Source of the DNA: Cafeteria roenbergensis
Taxonomy: Eukaryota > Sar > Bigyra > Bicosoecida > Cafeteriaceae
Length of the DNA: 64,000 nucleotides
Reading direction: 5' to 3'
Assembly: GCA_008330645.1 (NCBI GenBank)
Contig: VLTN01000024.1
Location: 62,001 to 126,000 of the forward strand
The notes under the pieces are model-generated. The model saw only the letters and a list, made by a program, of their open reading frames with translations, was not told the origin of the DNA and searched no databases. Each line of letters starts with the position of its first letter. The first letter of the stretch is position 1. Of the stretch, positions 44,328-56,414 are shown piece after piece. The position numbers and the translations under genes are program-made.

Positions 44328-45973
44328 TCATCGCCTGTCCTGGTCAGTCCCTGTGTCCCCCTTGGCCGTGGCGCTCTCAAGGCTCCCAGCGGCCTCGCCA
44401 ACCGCCGCCTCTTCGCCGCCGCTGGCAGCGGAGCCCGTTCCGCTGGGGGCGGACTGCGCCTCGATGCCCCTGACCTCCGCTGCCGCCGCTCCCTCGGCCC
44501 TGCGACGCTCCACGTCATCCAGGAACGCCAGCGCGGCGGCTCTGCCGTGGAGGCGGGCCTTGGCCGCGGCCTCCCGCTGTTCAGCCAGCGTGAGCTTGGT
44601 TCCAAGCTGGAAGTCAGCGTACACGTCACCGTGCACTTCTGCGGGGCGCGGGAAAGCAGCGCTCACGAGGCGGGGGGGCGGGAGGAGAGAGGAGGGGCTG
44701 AACGTGGGGGGGGGCAGCGAGGAACCGGCAACCGCGAAGCGGTTTGGTGCGCAGCTTTGAGGGGGGGAGGGGAAGGGAAGTGGGGGGGGCAGGTTGAGGA
44801 GGCCGGGCTGCACGGCCAGCAACGGCCGCCGGCGATGGGCGACGGAGAATGCCTCGACAGAGGCGGGCCGGCGCAGCACAGGGCAGGGAAGGCAGGCAGG
44901 CGGGCTCGCCCTCTGCGGCGCAGCGGGCTCGGTCTGCAAGCCGGCCAGCGCAGGCTGCGCCTGCATGGCGCGGAGGCCGACTATGCAGCACACAGGCGGA
45001 GTAGTGCCGCAGCACGGGGCGTTGGCCGGTGCTCACCGTGGAAGGGTGACTGGGCAAGGTCCTCGCTGGTCGCCGGCCACCCGATGCGCTGGGCCACGGG
45101 GTGGGCGGCGTCTGCGAACTGCATGGGCCGGTAGGAGCCGAACCCCTCGATCTGAATGAGGCTTTCGTCAGAGGGCGGGGGGGGCGTGTCGCGGAAGTAG
45201 CGCCAGTACAGGAACACCTTGAGATAGTCCTTGTCCTCTGAGAGCCACCCCGGCATGGGCAGCAGGTACCAGCGCCCTCCGGGGACGGTGAAGAAGTTTG
45301 GCGTGAGGCTGTCTGCCTCCGCCGCCTCGCAGTCCCCCCGGGGCACGGTGATGGAGGGGGGCTGCAGGAACGGGAGCACGGGCATGTGAGTGACTCGGAT
45401 ATCCTCCCCCCCGCCGTCCTCATGCACCAGTCGCTCGAGCTTGAGCACAACCTTTGTCACGCTACGCTTCATCACCTGCCACGTGGCGAGCCCCACCACG
45501 ATCAGGGCTGGAGGGCCCCAGAGTGTTGCGCCGGCGCCGCTCAGCTCCTCGGCCGCAGCAGCCACGCTGGCGCCTGCTTCGGCGACGGAAAGGCTGGCCT
45601 CGTACGCCTCTGCCGCGACTCTGCCGCCCCACCACAGCCCGCCTCCGATGGCTGCCGCCGCCTTGACGCCGAAGACGACGGACGCCGCCTGAACGGCAAG
45701 GCTGGGCCGCGAATCGTAGATGGTCACCACCGCGCCAGCCGCGTCCGGGTCGATGGCCTTGCCACCTCGCTCGTCGGGCATGGCATGCTCCGCGTGCGCG
45801 TCCGGCCTCGGCCCGTCCGTCGAGCGCGCCTGCCCGCGGCTCGAGCGCGCTCCCCGGCTGCGGCTGAACCGCGCGTCGTCCTCGGCGGACCCGGAGAGGC
45901 TTCTCGCGACTGCCAGAAGCGGCGCTTGCCGGCGGCTGACGGCTGCTCCGGCCCGCTTGGCTGCGTGAAGCAT
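44328..45973 (-). CDS. Probable mitochondrial membrane protein, unknown function
   Basis: Two minus-strand exons, 45973-45037 and 44638-44328, with a phase-1 intron of 398 bases, give 415 residues. The N-terminus is basic and Ala/Ser-rich without acids (MLHAAKRAGAAVSRRQAPLL), like a mitochondrial presequence. Two hydrophobic segments follow, around VVFGVKAAAAIGGGLWWGG and WGPPALIVVGLATWQV, then a soluble part with RWYLLPMPGWLSEDKDYLKVF. The C-terminal exon encodes a charged helix (LTLAEQREAAAKARLHGRAA). I do not recognise the family. The intron is G-rich, with a run of nine G. The start codon is 231 bases from the divergent cyclase-like gene. Confidence 0.65.
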
Positions 45974-46204
45974 GAGTCAAGGTGCCCGCACTGTCGCCAC
46001 GCCGGGAGATCTCCAGCACACAAGCTGCCTGCGCGGACGAGGGCCCTCGGCCGCCGGCAGGTGGCCACCGGCAAGGTGTGGGCGTTCGGCTGCAGGCACA
46101 ATATTCGCCATTTGGGGGCTCTGCTCCCCGCCACACCCACCGCGGCCCACAGGCAAGCACAAGCGCACGCTCCGAGGTCAAGGCGGAGGGAGGAAGCAGC
46201 GACG
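45974..46204. promoter_or_regulatory. Short divergent promoter with CAATATTC element
   Basis: 231 bases between the start codons of two divergent genes. CAATATTC at 46099-46106 lies almost midway, 126 and 99 bases from the two ATGs. It resembles the AT-rich elements at 12897, 24167 and 37004. Confidence 0.45.
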
Positions 46205-47361
46205 ATGCTGCGGCTAGCAATGCCGTCCGGGGCGGCAGCCGAGTTCGAGGCCAGCATGGGGGATTTTGTTGATTGCAGCATCGCTGTGCGCCCGGCCGAG
46301 GAGAAACAGTCCCGAGCGTTCGGGCTCCCCAACGCAACAGCCGCTCCGTTCACGGCCGGTTCGTTCGTGTGCTCCGTTTCGGCGGGGGCGAGCGTCAACT
46401 GCCCGGTGAGGCCCTCTCGATCTCGAGCCCTTGCCTCCCTTGGCGCAGTGCCCCTCAAGGTCAAATACGTCCGGCCCCGCCCTCACGCATCGCCCTCACC
46501 CCGCAGGTCCTTCACACATGCGCGCATAGCAATGGGACGCACACTGAAGGAGCGGCCCACGTCCTTCCCGGTCAGCGGACGCTCTCGGAAGCGTGGACGC
46601 CAGCGGCCGCCCCCATCGTCACAGCACTGCTTGTCAGCGTCACCCCGCGGCGCCTGGGCGACAGCAGTGACCAGTACTCGCCCGGGGCGGCCGACGACCT
46701 CGCCATCACATCGGAGGCGGTCGAGGAAGCGCTGTCGGCGCTGCGGTCAGCTGCCGCAGGCGCCGGCTCTGCGGCGAGCTCGTGGCTTGCCGAGTCCGGG
46801 GAGCGGGCTTGCTTGGGCGCGGTGTGTCTCCGCACCCTTCCGAACGACGGCGCCAAGGTTGGCCGCGACTGGACGGGCTCCAACCCGGCGTTCCTGACAG
46901 GAGAGGCAGCTTTTCTGTGTCGGGCCCTGGTGGCGCCGCCGACCGGCGAAGACAGCGACTCCACCGGCCACCTGCTCGTGGATCTCCCGTCTGTCGACAG
47001 GGAGGACGACGGCGGCGCCCTGATCGCCCACCGGTCCTTCTTCGGCGTGACGCCCTCCGGCAGAGCCTCAGCACTGGCCTCCGGTCCCGTGCTACCCGCG
47101 TCGCCGGAAGCAAGAGCCGCAGCCGGCGCGGCCGGCGCCGCGTCGCGGGACGACGCCTGCTCAGCTTCTGCTCCGGCGGCTCCTGCGGCCGCCCCCCCCG
47201 CGTACATGCCTCGCCGAGCCATCACCGAGCTATGCTTCTTCTCCGACGCGCTGAGCGACGGGCTCCACGCGCTGAACCTTCAGTGTGCAAACGTTGAGCT
47301 GGACGCGGCGCCATCTCGGCCGTTGCTGGCCCCGCTCCGTCGCGTGGCGGCAGCCCCGTGA
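46205..47361 (+). CDS. Cyclase/arylformamidase-like metal hydrolase
   Basis: Two exons, 46205-46405 and 46507-47361, with a phase-0 intron, give 351 residues. The junction lies just before CAHSNGTHTEGAAH (~71-84), which resembles the metal-binding HxGTHxDxPxH motif of the cyclase/kynurenine formamidase family, with Glu for Asp and Ala for Pro. I recall the NGTHTE variant from bacterial members. Other family-like parts are APIVTALLVSVTP, VGRDWTGSNPAFLTGEAAFLC and the late LLVDLPSVDREDDGG, which fits the second half of the fold. An Ala-rich insert precedes the C-terminal helix. The likely reaction is amide or ester hydrolysis; the substrate is unknown. The first ATG after the CAATATTC element is taken as start. 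Confidence 0.7.
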
Positions 47362-47708
47362 GAGCGCGTTGCGCTTTGTGCCTGTGTTGGGCTGCCAGGC
47401 TCGTCGAGGCGGCCGAAGTACTGCTGGTCGATTGCACTGGTTGGGGGCTTCCGATGGGTTTCCGGCCGGCGCCGAGGGCGCGCGCCGCGCTTGCGTGTGC
47501 GGGCGAGTGGGTGAGCGCAAACGCGTTGTGCCGTCGACGCCGTTTGCATTGGCTGGCTCAGAGCACGCTTTCAGGCAGGGCTCCGCGGCACGCGAGCGAC
47601 AAACGAGCTGTTGCCTCTCAATTGCTTACTTTCTTGATGCTGGGCCTCGTAAGGGGCGTCCAAGGGAGGTGGGGCGGGGGAATGGGGGGGGGCAGGCACT
47701 AAGCGGTG
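47362..47708. other. Convergent intergenic region
   Basis: 347 bases between the stop codons of the cyclase-like and PAQR genes. It contains G-rich runs (47672-47694). No RNA gene or repeat is visible. Confidence 0.5.
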
Positions 47709-49014
47709 CTACGCAACGACCATGGAGCCCGCCTTGCACGTGGCTTTCGACAAGAGCCTGTTGTAGGCCTCGATGATGGTGTTGGTCCACGCCAGGGCGG
47801 CAAGGAAGACGGCCACGTGCCACCACTGGTGGCTGGCAAAAAACAGGTCAAACTTGCCGGGCAAGAACCGCTCGGGGATGTGCAGCGCGAACACAAGAAA
47901 GCCGAGCCCGTAGAAGAAGAACATGACCGCAAGGCCGCCTGCCGCGAGCGAGAGCAGCTCGTCGGGGCCGGAAATCATCCAGTGGCTCGCGGGGATGAGA
48001 CCCCACCCAACGACGGCCGCGATGAACAAGCTGCGGTTCCGCTCGAGGGTCGGGTTGTTTCGCAGGCTGGGCACCACCAGCTGCGCGATGACCATTCCCA
48101 GCAGCGTCGCCGTCACGGCAAAGTACCCCACTGCGAGAAGCCAGCCAACAACGAACAGGCAGCGGTCGAAACGCGTCGCTGTCAGCTGTCTCCCAGGCAG
48201 TCAGGCGGGCATCGCGAGAGGTCAGCGCGCCAAGACGCGGCTCACGGGCGAGGGAGGGGTTGCAGTAGAAGCCCACGCGGAGCCCGGCAACGAAGGACGC
48301 AAGGATGAGGACCATGATGCAGACCACGTCCAGCGTCAGAAAGTGCTTGGCAAAGTTGTCCGACACGGACAGCATGGTGTGGTACAATGCCGAGCTTGTG
48401 AAGCACGCCATGGAGGCCCCGATGAGGAAGTACACGCACAGGGCATCAACAGCATCCGACGGGACCTTCCAGTGGAAGGCAGTCATATAAAAGAAGTACA
48501 CCTGCGACGAGACGGGGCGGGCCGGGGCAGGGGGGGAGTCCGAGGGCGATGGAGGCCGGGGCAGCGAGCGCGCGCGACAACTGTGGCGCGAATCACGTCG
48601 GCAGCTGCATGGACGCCGCGAGCGCAGCTGCGCCCCCAGCTCAGACCCGCGCCACTCACCGCGCCCAGCAGATGGGTCCACACGTTGAGGGTCTGGTTGT
48701 GGAGCGTGAAGACCGTGGCAAGCGCAGCGGAGGGCGACAAGTTGACGCGGTAGTCTGCGATGGAACCGAAAGGCGGAGCAGGCTGCCCCCGCGACAGGCC
48801 TGTGGGACCGAATGCGACGAAGCCGGCTGCCCCAGCACAAAAGAACGGGTGCCTCCGTCGGCACAGAGCGGGAGCCGCGGCGGAGCATCGCCTGCACGGG
48901 CTTGGCGGCCGTGACGGGCGACTCGTCCTCACACTGGTTGACGTAAGGCATGACGCTCCCCTGGTTGGCGGCCCCCACGTCGGCGAGGATCACCTTGGGC
49001 ATTGGGGGTGACAT
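47709..49014 (-). CDS. PAQR-family seven-helix receptor (AdipoR-like)
   Basis: Four minus-strand exons, 49014-48933, 48799-48660, 48501-48246 and 48130-47709, with intron phases 1, 0 and 1, give 299 residues. PAQR proteins are membrane proteins with a zinc site and ceramidase-like activity. Signature blocks appear in order: IADYRVNLSP, LHNQTLNVWTHLLGA before helix 1, SSALYHTML (the Ser and His of the metal site), LDVVCIMVLI, and near the end SHQWWHVAVF, giving the two last zinc His. Six to seven hydrophobic helices span the rest. Exons 1-2 were placed because donor GTGAGG and acceptor CCCACAG agree in phase and restore VNQC|LSRG; the larger open frame reading through is rejected. The length is normal for the family. 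Confidence 0.88.
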
Positions 49015-49259
49015 CGCGGTCCAAGCTGTGTGTGGGCGGGCGGCCGCAGCACGGCTTGTCCCCTGCCAGGCGCTTACTGGGGAGCCGTGAGGGCGAGTCG
49101 GGTGCGCCAGGCAGTTGGGAGAAACAAACAAAAAGTTGGAATATGGCAGAGGCGCACACATAGTTAGCTGCGCGTAGCGCGAGTCGTCTCTTGCAAGTTC
49201 AGCGCTTCCCCCTTCCCCCCTTCCCACAGTCCCGAAAGCAAACCTCATGGTCCGATTGT

Positions 49260-52200
49260 CTACACCATTGCAACCTCCTTCTGAGCTCGCTTCATTCCGG
49301 TGTCCAGCGCGCCTTTGCCCCCTGCAACTCCGTCGTCATCATCGTCATCGCCGTTCATGAAAAAGTCGTGAATTGCATGGTCGCGCGGCGCCTCGTCCAG
49401 CAGCTCGACCGGAAGCGTGTCCAGGAACTCGTGCGACAAGTGCGCCTCCTGCAGCAACGCTGCGATGGCTGCCCGCAGCCCCATGATGTACAACAGGCCC
49501 AGGACGGTCAAGTTCGCGGCCATGATGCTCGCCTCCACGGCCAGCTCGTCCTGCACCGTGTGCTCGCTCTCCTCGCGGAACAGCTGGATGCTCTGGAGCA
49601 GCGCCGACATGAGGGGGCCCTCGATCGCAGGGCCGATGTGGCCGTACTGCTCGTGGCTGAAGAGCTCGGACAGGTCGTGCCCGACCACCCAGTCGGCGTA
49701 GGTGGTCAGGTTCAGGCCGCCCGCGTCCACGTGGGGCAGCAGCTCCGCGTCCGAGGGCACCGGCGCTGCCTCGTGGCCGGACGAGGCCGACAGCCCTCGC
49801 TCGCTGCCCGCGCCGCCCAGCCCGCGCAGATGGGCGTGGGCCACCGTTGAGTTGGGGGCCGAGGAGTTGGTGTTGTTCGTGCCGAGAGGCCCCACCGCCC
49901 CGTCCGTGTCGAGCGACGTCGCCTGGTCATCGTGCTCGTCGGGTCTGAGCGTGACACCCTCCAGGATCATGGCCCGGTTGCGCTCGGCGATGATCAGCGA
50001 CACGGCGTCGAAGTCAGCGATGCTCACATTCAGGGCAGCGGCCGCCGACGCCGCCATCCGCTCCGCCTCGGACAGGTAGCGGTTCAGCGCCGCCGTCAGA
50101 CCGAACGACTCGATCTCCTCCGCCAGCGACGCCTTGGTCTGCTGCAGGAACGTGCGGACGCCCAAGTGCGAGCTGGTGTTGAGCACGTGCGCGGGGGGCG
50201 TCCCGGTGGCTTGGCCCGAGCCGTAGAGGAGCTCGCGCTGCGGCTCGTACCGCTGGTCGGACGAGTGCAGGTGGAGCCGCGCGTTGCCGAACCGGATGCT
50301 GTTGTGAAGCGCCCGTGCCTTGGCGGCCGCCACGCGCGCCTGCACCAGTGCGGACACCGGGTCGACCATCTCGCCGTCCCCGATGGCGAGCTCTCGGAGC
50401 AGCATCCCGGCCAGCATCGCGGCGTCGGACCGGCTCGCAGCGGCCATGATTTCCGCTGCCTCCTCGGCCGCAAGCTCGGTCGCGCTGTAGGCCGTCGTGA
50501 ACGTGATAACCTGCAGTCCGGCAATGGCGAATAGGACCACGATCATGACCCGTGACACCATGGACACATGCCGGACGGTCGGGTGCATGGGGACGCCGTC
50601 GGACGCGGTATCGAACACGCCGACGCAGCATCCGAGCTTCGTCCGAGCAGCCTTGTGCTCTGCGTGCGCCTTTGCGCGACCAGACTTGAGCTGCTCTTCC
50701 TCGGTTGCCACCCCTTGGACTTCAGATGCCACAGAGCCCGTCACGACCAAGGGCAACTTCGGCGGATTCTCCGAGCCGGCACGGCCGCCGCCGCTGCTGT
50801 GGTGACGTCTTTGCTCAGCTCCGCCGCCGAACCCTTCAGGCGGGGCAAGCTCCTTTGCTGGAGAGCTGGGCTGGGCGAGTGGCCCGAGGACGAGAGACGG
50901 GCGCTTGCGACGCGACCCAACGCGCTTCAAGAGCCTGGCCGAAGTGACTCGCTCACGCTCCCTCTCCAACTCACGCTCACGAGGAGTTGGCAATCGGAGC
51001 AGCTCGTCTAGGCTGGGGTCGTGGCTCCCAGCGGCCTCACGCTGGTTTGCGCGTCGAACTGGAGGCAGCTGCCTTGAGTGAGGCTCGCTGGAAGCGGCCG
51101 AGCGATGCTCGGCAGCTGCAGTCACATCCATTCCGTCTCCAGACGTCCCACCGAGGCGGCTGCCATCGTCTCCGAACGTGCGAGCGGACGCGCTCGAGCT
51201 CGCGTCGCGGTCTGCCTCTGCGGCCTCGGCCGCCACCTGGCCATGCGCCTTGGACAACGGCGACTGCGGCGCCGACTCGCCGTTCTCCTCCTCCGCGATG
51301 GCCACCAGCGGCTTGCCAGTGCTCGCGCCGGGCACCGCCGCGCTCCCTGGAAGCAGGCCGGCGCTGCCCACGGCCGAAGCGGACACCACGTCCTTGATCT
51401 CCCCGCCCTCCTCGCTTCCCGCCCCCGCCGCGCCCGCGGCAGCCTCGGACTCCGGCGCCCCGGGCTCCTCCTCCTCCTCGTCGTCGTCGTCGTCGCTCTC
51501 CATGGCGTCCTCCTCGCCGTGCATCCTGCGGTCCGCGCGCTGGTACATGCTCACCATCGACTCGGCGGTGCGGAGGCTCACGATCGCGGGGGCCACGTCC
51601 ATGAGCGACACGGCGCTGCGCGACACGCGGTGCGCGGCTGGCCGGTAGATGACCACGAAGATGCTCGCGTTGGTCAGGAGCAGCGTCACCAGGATGCCAA
51701 TCTGGATGGCGTGGAAGGTCACTGCCAGCGCCTCGTCGTTGAGCTCGTACAGGCTTGTGGTGGCGGCGAGGGCCGGCAGCAGCACTTGCTGCACGTTGGC
51801 CATGGCAAAGAACCAGTCCGGGCGCAGCCGCACCGACTCCAGGGTCAGCGACTCGCGCCTCGACTCGGAGGCGATACGACGAAGGGCCATGAGGCTGTCC
51901 TGGAAGAGGTCCGCCGGGTTGCTCACCCGCTCCGCGCCCTGCAAACGAGGGCTGGATCTGGCCGCTCCGTCGCTACCCAGCTGGCGCCGATGCGCGCCGG
52001 CGTCGCGGGCGTCGTGGACCAGGAGGGGCTTGGAGTGCATGAACATGGCCACCGCCCCGCTGCCCTCCGACGCGCGAAGCTCCTGGTTCGCGAGATCGGC
52101 GTGCGTGGTCGCGTCCAGCGTGGCCTCGCGGTAGTCATTCCACAGGCTGTCGTTGACGCCGGCCGACGCCAGCTGCACGGACCTGGCGCCGTAGAGCCCC

Positions 52201-55200
52201 TGCTGCATGCGCTCGGCGCGCTGTGCGCTCATGTACGTCGAGTTGATGCTGCTCTGAAACGCGTCCAGCATGATCACGGTGATGCCCAGCGCCCCGATCA
52301 TCAGACCCGCCATGACGAGCACGCCCATGCCGACGCCGCGCTGCAGGTCTGCCACTGCGCGGAAGTCGTCGTCGCGGATCTTGTTGTGGGACCTCTCCAG
52401 CAGGCCGGCAAAGCTGCCCTCGCTGCTTAGCATGGACTGCTTGCTGCCGCCCTCGCTGGTGCCCCCCGTGCCGCTGCCGCCGCCCAGCGCGTTCTGCATG
52501 GCCGACGACATGCCGAAGCTCACGACGGACTTGGGCGCCGCCGACGACCCGGACTCGGCGCGCGCGAGCCCGACGGTGGAGTCCTCGTCCTCCACCTCGT
52601 CAGCTCGCGCGAAGAGCGCATCGGCGCCGTCGGGCCGGCTGCGCACCTCGAGGAGGAAGCAGCCGAACTGCCGCAACAGCGGCGTCGCGCGCGGGTACTT
52701 GCTGACCAGCTGCACGTAGGCCGACGTGGCACGGTCCGACGCGTGCGCGAGGTGGCGGATGCGCTTGGCGAGTGGCTTCATTGCAGTCTCGGACGGGCGA
52801 GCGGTTCCCTGGCGCTCCCACTGCGCGACCCGGCCCCAGATTCGCTTGAGCTGCTTGATGGCCTTGATGTGCGACGACGTGGCGAGCTTCTCCAGCTTCT
52901 TGAACTCCAGGTAGTCAGCCGACCCCAGGCCGTGAGCGGACTTGCCCAGGCTGGTGGTCTGGCGCGACTGCTCGGCCTCCTTGAGACGGTGGAAGATGGC
53001 GAATCGCTCGTTGAACGCCGGCCCGCACGACGCCGCGGCCCGCAGGAGGCTGAGGGCCCTGTGCGTGTCTGCTGTGGTGGCCTCGACCGTGCGCGCGAAG
53101 TGGATCCGCACGCCTGCGCCCGATGGGAAGCATGCGATGCCGGCCTCGTAGATGACAAAGCATGCCGCCAGCTTGGCGCTGGTCGACAGACCGCGCCACC
53201 GCAGCGCTGACCGGGCCGCCAGCTCAACGAGGACGGGGCTGGTCATCAGCTTCGCAAGCACGATCCTGGCTCGGGGGCAGTCCTGCACGACGGCGAGCAG
53301 CGCCTTGTCGGCCGAGAACACGGGCTGCGCAGCAGCCTCCTGCTGGTCTGTGGCCGGCGGCTCCTTGCCGTGGCGAGCACTGACGTCGATTCGCAGCGAG
53401 CTCCCCACCTCGCGAAGGCCGTTTCGGCCGCTGGACTTGACCTCGGATGAGGAGGCGGCGGCGGTGAGCGGCTGCCCGCTGGAGGTGCGGTTCCCGGCGA
53501 CTGGGGCCACGCCGGAGTCGCTGCGCCGGCAGCACATCGACAGCCTGACGCAGCATCGCCACATGGCGAGCTCGACGGGGAGGTCCTGCTTCGGCCCGGC
53601 AGCGAGTCCGGCCCCTGCGACTTCAAGGCTGTCCCCGCAAAGGGTTACAAGGTCATTGATTCTCGCGGGAGATGAGCCACTGAGCGCTCCAGGTGCGCTT
53701 GGAAGGTCGCGGTGCATTCCGGCCGAGCTTCGGCGGTTTCCTGAAAGCCTTGCCTTTCCACGCTGAGCCCCGCGGCTTGGAGCTTTTTGAATCTTGGCCT
53801 CCTTCGTTGCGGTCATGACTCGCTGATCGCCGCTGTCTCGCCTCACGACTGCTCCTGGCGCAAGTGCACCCTTTCGAGCTTGTCCCGAGTCGGAAACGAC
53901 AGTTGGCACAGAGGCAACGAGAGCGATTGGCCGAATTCGGCTGCGACCAACTCCAGCATCAGTGTGCGTTCGGGTGCCACGCTCGTCAAAGGAGATGGCA
54001 GAACCCCTCCGCATCTGAGGGTCTTCAGTGTCCGCCCCCGTCACGTCCTGCGATGGGGCCTTCTCGTCTGTGGCTCCTCCCCCCTCTTCCCCCGGGACGT
54101 CGTCCACCACCATGTCCGGGTCAGACTTGCCCCGCGGTGCGGAGTACAGCGTCACCACTTCGTGCGACGATCCGCCTTCGGCAGCCGGAAGCGCGCCGGG
54201 CACGCCCTTGGACGGCGCGTCCACGATGCTGCCCACCGTCAGGCTCTGGGCCGACATGCCGCCCAGGCTGCCACGGCCCGACGGGGCCCTCAGCACCCCG
54301 GCCGAGGCGCCGAACCGGACACCGCGGTGGGCGGGGGACATGGCCGCGGCCGCCTTCTGGCGGCGAGCGTGCACCGCCGAGAGGACGTCGATCAGGTCTC
54401 GCGCGGTCGCCTCCACCATGGCCTCCCGCACGATGACCGCACGCAGCCCCACGAACATTGCCACCGGCGTGGCGATCACCCACGGAACGGCAATGTCCAT
54501 GATCGTGGCCTCATTGGTGAGCTCGTCGCCATCCAGCCGCCTGCGCACCACGTCCAGCACGAGCGTGCCGAGGGCAATCCATGCGATCCCGGCGTAGAGC
54601 GCAGCCTGCAGGCGGGAGGGCCAGTGGAGGTAGTACGGCAGCCGTGTCACCACTGCGGCGAGCACCACACCCGCCACCACGAGAAACACGAAGTTGGCCA
54701 GCCATGTGGAGTTTGCGTCGAAGCGGAACATGGCCACGACGACGAAGACGCAGCGTGCCGTCGTGACGAGCGCGTTGATGCTGCCGCTCGGGGCCCTCAT
54801 CGAGCTGGACGTGGACCCCGGGTCGCCCTCGAACACCAGCAGCGAGCCCGTGAGCGCAAACGGCACGAACAGCACCGCCGACACTGCGGCGGCGGCACGT
54901 AGCACAACGGCCCCGACGGAATCGCTCGTGAGGGAGGACGGGTCGGCAATGGCCAGCAGCAGCTGCTCGAGCAGCGGGATGAAGCCAATGCTCGTTGCGA
55001 AGGCGACGAGGACGCCGAGGGTGCGGATGGGGAAGATCCACTGGTGTTTGTTGTACGCGAAGGCCCATGCCACAAGGCCGGCGTTAATCAGCGAGGCCCA
55101 GACGATGACCATGGATGCGGTGAGGGCGATGGCCTGCCACTGGAAGAGGGCGAGCAGGATTCGGAGCAGGCCGAACACCTGCTCGCTGATGTTGGCCAGC

Positions 55201-55772
55201 TCGGCGGGCCAGGACTGTCCGGTGCGAACGACGAGGCCGACGACTTGGACGGCGTCGATGACGAGCAGCTGCGCAACAGTTGGAACAGAGAAACGCTCGC
55301 AGCAACATTCGTGCGCAGCCGAGCCGCAGCGGGCGGGCGGGAGGTAGCTCGCGAGCCATGCGCGCGCAGCGCAGAAGGTGCCCCCCATTGAGTCAGCATC
55401 GGCGACATGAGCTCGGTCGGCCTCGGGCAAGGCGTGGCGGTTTACTCTTGCCAAGGCGAGTCTTCGTGGGGAAGGCAGACCGACCCAGGGCATTCCCGAC
55501 TGGCCTTGGACCGCAGCCCGCACGCTGCCCGACCTTGGTCATTGCCAACATGGCCGATGTGGGCGCCTTGGCCGCGCAACTCATTGGCTGAGGGGCAGGG
55601 CCGGCTCGCGCGCTGCGCGGCGACACACGCTCACCAGCGGAGCCACGAAGGGCAGCAGCGGCGAGCTCGATTCCACCAGCCCCCGCCTGGACGGGCGGCT
55701 CGAGAGCACGCTGAACACCCCAAACACAGCATTGGTGACTCTTGTGACCAGGGACGGCGCGGGGGCGCTCAT
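49260..55772 (-). CDS. TmcB-like multi-pass membrane protein, array copy A (intact)
   Basis: Two minus-strand exons, 55772-55635 and 55268-49260 (phase-0 intron of 366 bases), give 2048 residues. The splice PLLPFVAPL|LLVIDAVQVV rebuilds a typical N-terminal helix, so the ATG at 55772 is preferred to the ATG at 55388 in the longer frame. About ten helices occupy ~45-400. The block YVQLVSKYPRATPLLRQFGCF...ADEVEDED (~896-940) is shared with the PAS sensor at 27604, but no PAS domain is recognisable here. Four further helices lie at ~1023-1050, ~1225-1260, ~1613-1643 and ~1963-1985, and bound two large loops that may sense ligands. Linkers are acidic and Ser/Ala-rich. The C-terminus has a poly-Asp run then VAGGKGALDTGMKRAQKEV. 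It is the left-most copy of a tandem array. Confidence 0.75.
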
Positions 55773-56414
55773 CGCCCGGCCACTTGGGGACAAACGAGTG
55801 CCTCCCTCTGGCGGGCTTGCAAAGAAGCAAGCGCAGCAGGCGGTGACGCCATCGACACAGGCTCTCTGATGACACGACGATCTGTCGCCGCTTTGCAGCC
55901 CAAGCCAAGCACTGCTCATTGCTGGACCCGCAAAAATCAACGACGAACTCGGCTCCCAATCAATGCAACACAAGTGGCTCATGCCCGGAGCGTGAGGCGG
56001 GCAACTGGGAGGCGAGGCGCGGGCGGGCAATCAACGATGAAACGCTCCGCCGGCTGCAGCCACGCGCCGCTGCGGTCCGAGACCCAACCCACAACCGGTC
56101 TGACGATGCAGAAACTGAGCAGAAGTGCGTGAAAGCAAGGCGAGTCGTGGCGGTGGTAGCCAGAAGCAGGCAACGGGCCAACTGCCTTGCACGCTGGTCC
56201 AGGAGCCTCATTTGGCAATGCTGGACTTAAGCCCAGACACCAAAGGCAACTGTTCTGCGACATGGGAGAGAGCACGGGTGCCTATGCACGGAGTTGCTGG
56301 CCAGTCGGGGCAAATGACACGTCGGGTCAGATCATTGCTGCGGATTTCGCCTGAAAAGACGGAACAGCGTTGCCCGAGAGTCGTGTTGCACCGCCGGCAG
56401 CATTCCCGCCGTCA
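49336..56414. repeat. Tandem repeat unit A, 7079 bases
   Basis: Nearly every base from 49336 to 56414 recurs 7079 to 7076 bases to the right in unit B. The left edge lies inside the (GAY)n codons for the poly-Asp C-terminus of the sensor gene; sequence left of it is unique. The unit holds one gene plus ~640 bases of its 5' flank. Confidence 0.95.
55773..56326. promoter_or_regulatory. 5' flank of copy A, repeated as spacer
   Basis: 554 bases between the start codon of copy A and the stop codon of copy B. It is the presumed promoter of A and also the 3' region of B. It is repeated at 62850-63403. No TATA box or RNA gene is seen. Confidence 0.45.

Noticed and set aside
55268-55523. N-terminal extension of the copy A frame with ATG at 55388
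   Set aside because: A pyrimidine-rich acceptor ends at 55269, and the exon at 55772-55635 supplies a better, hydrophobic N-terminus in matching phase.
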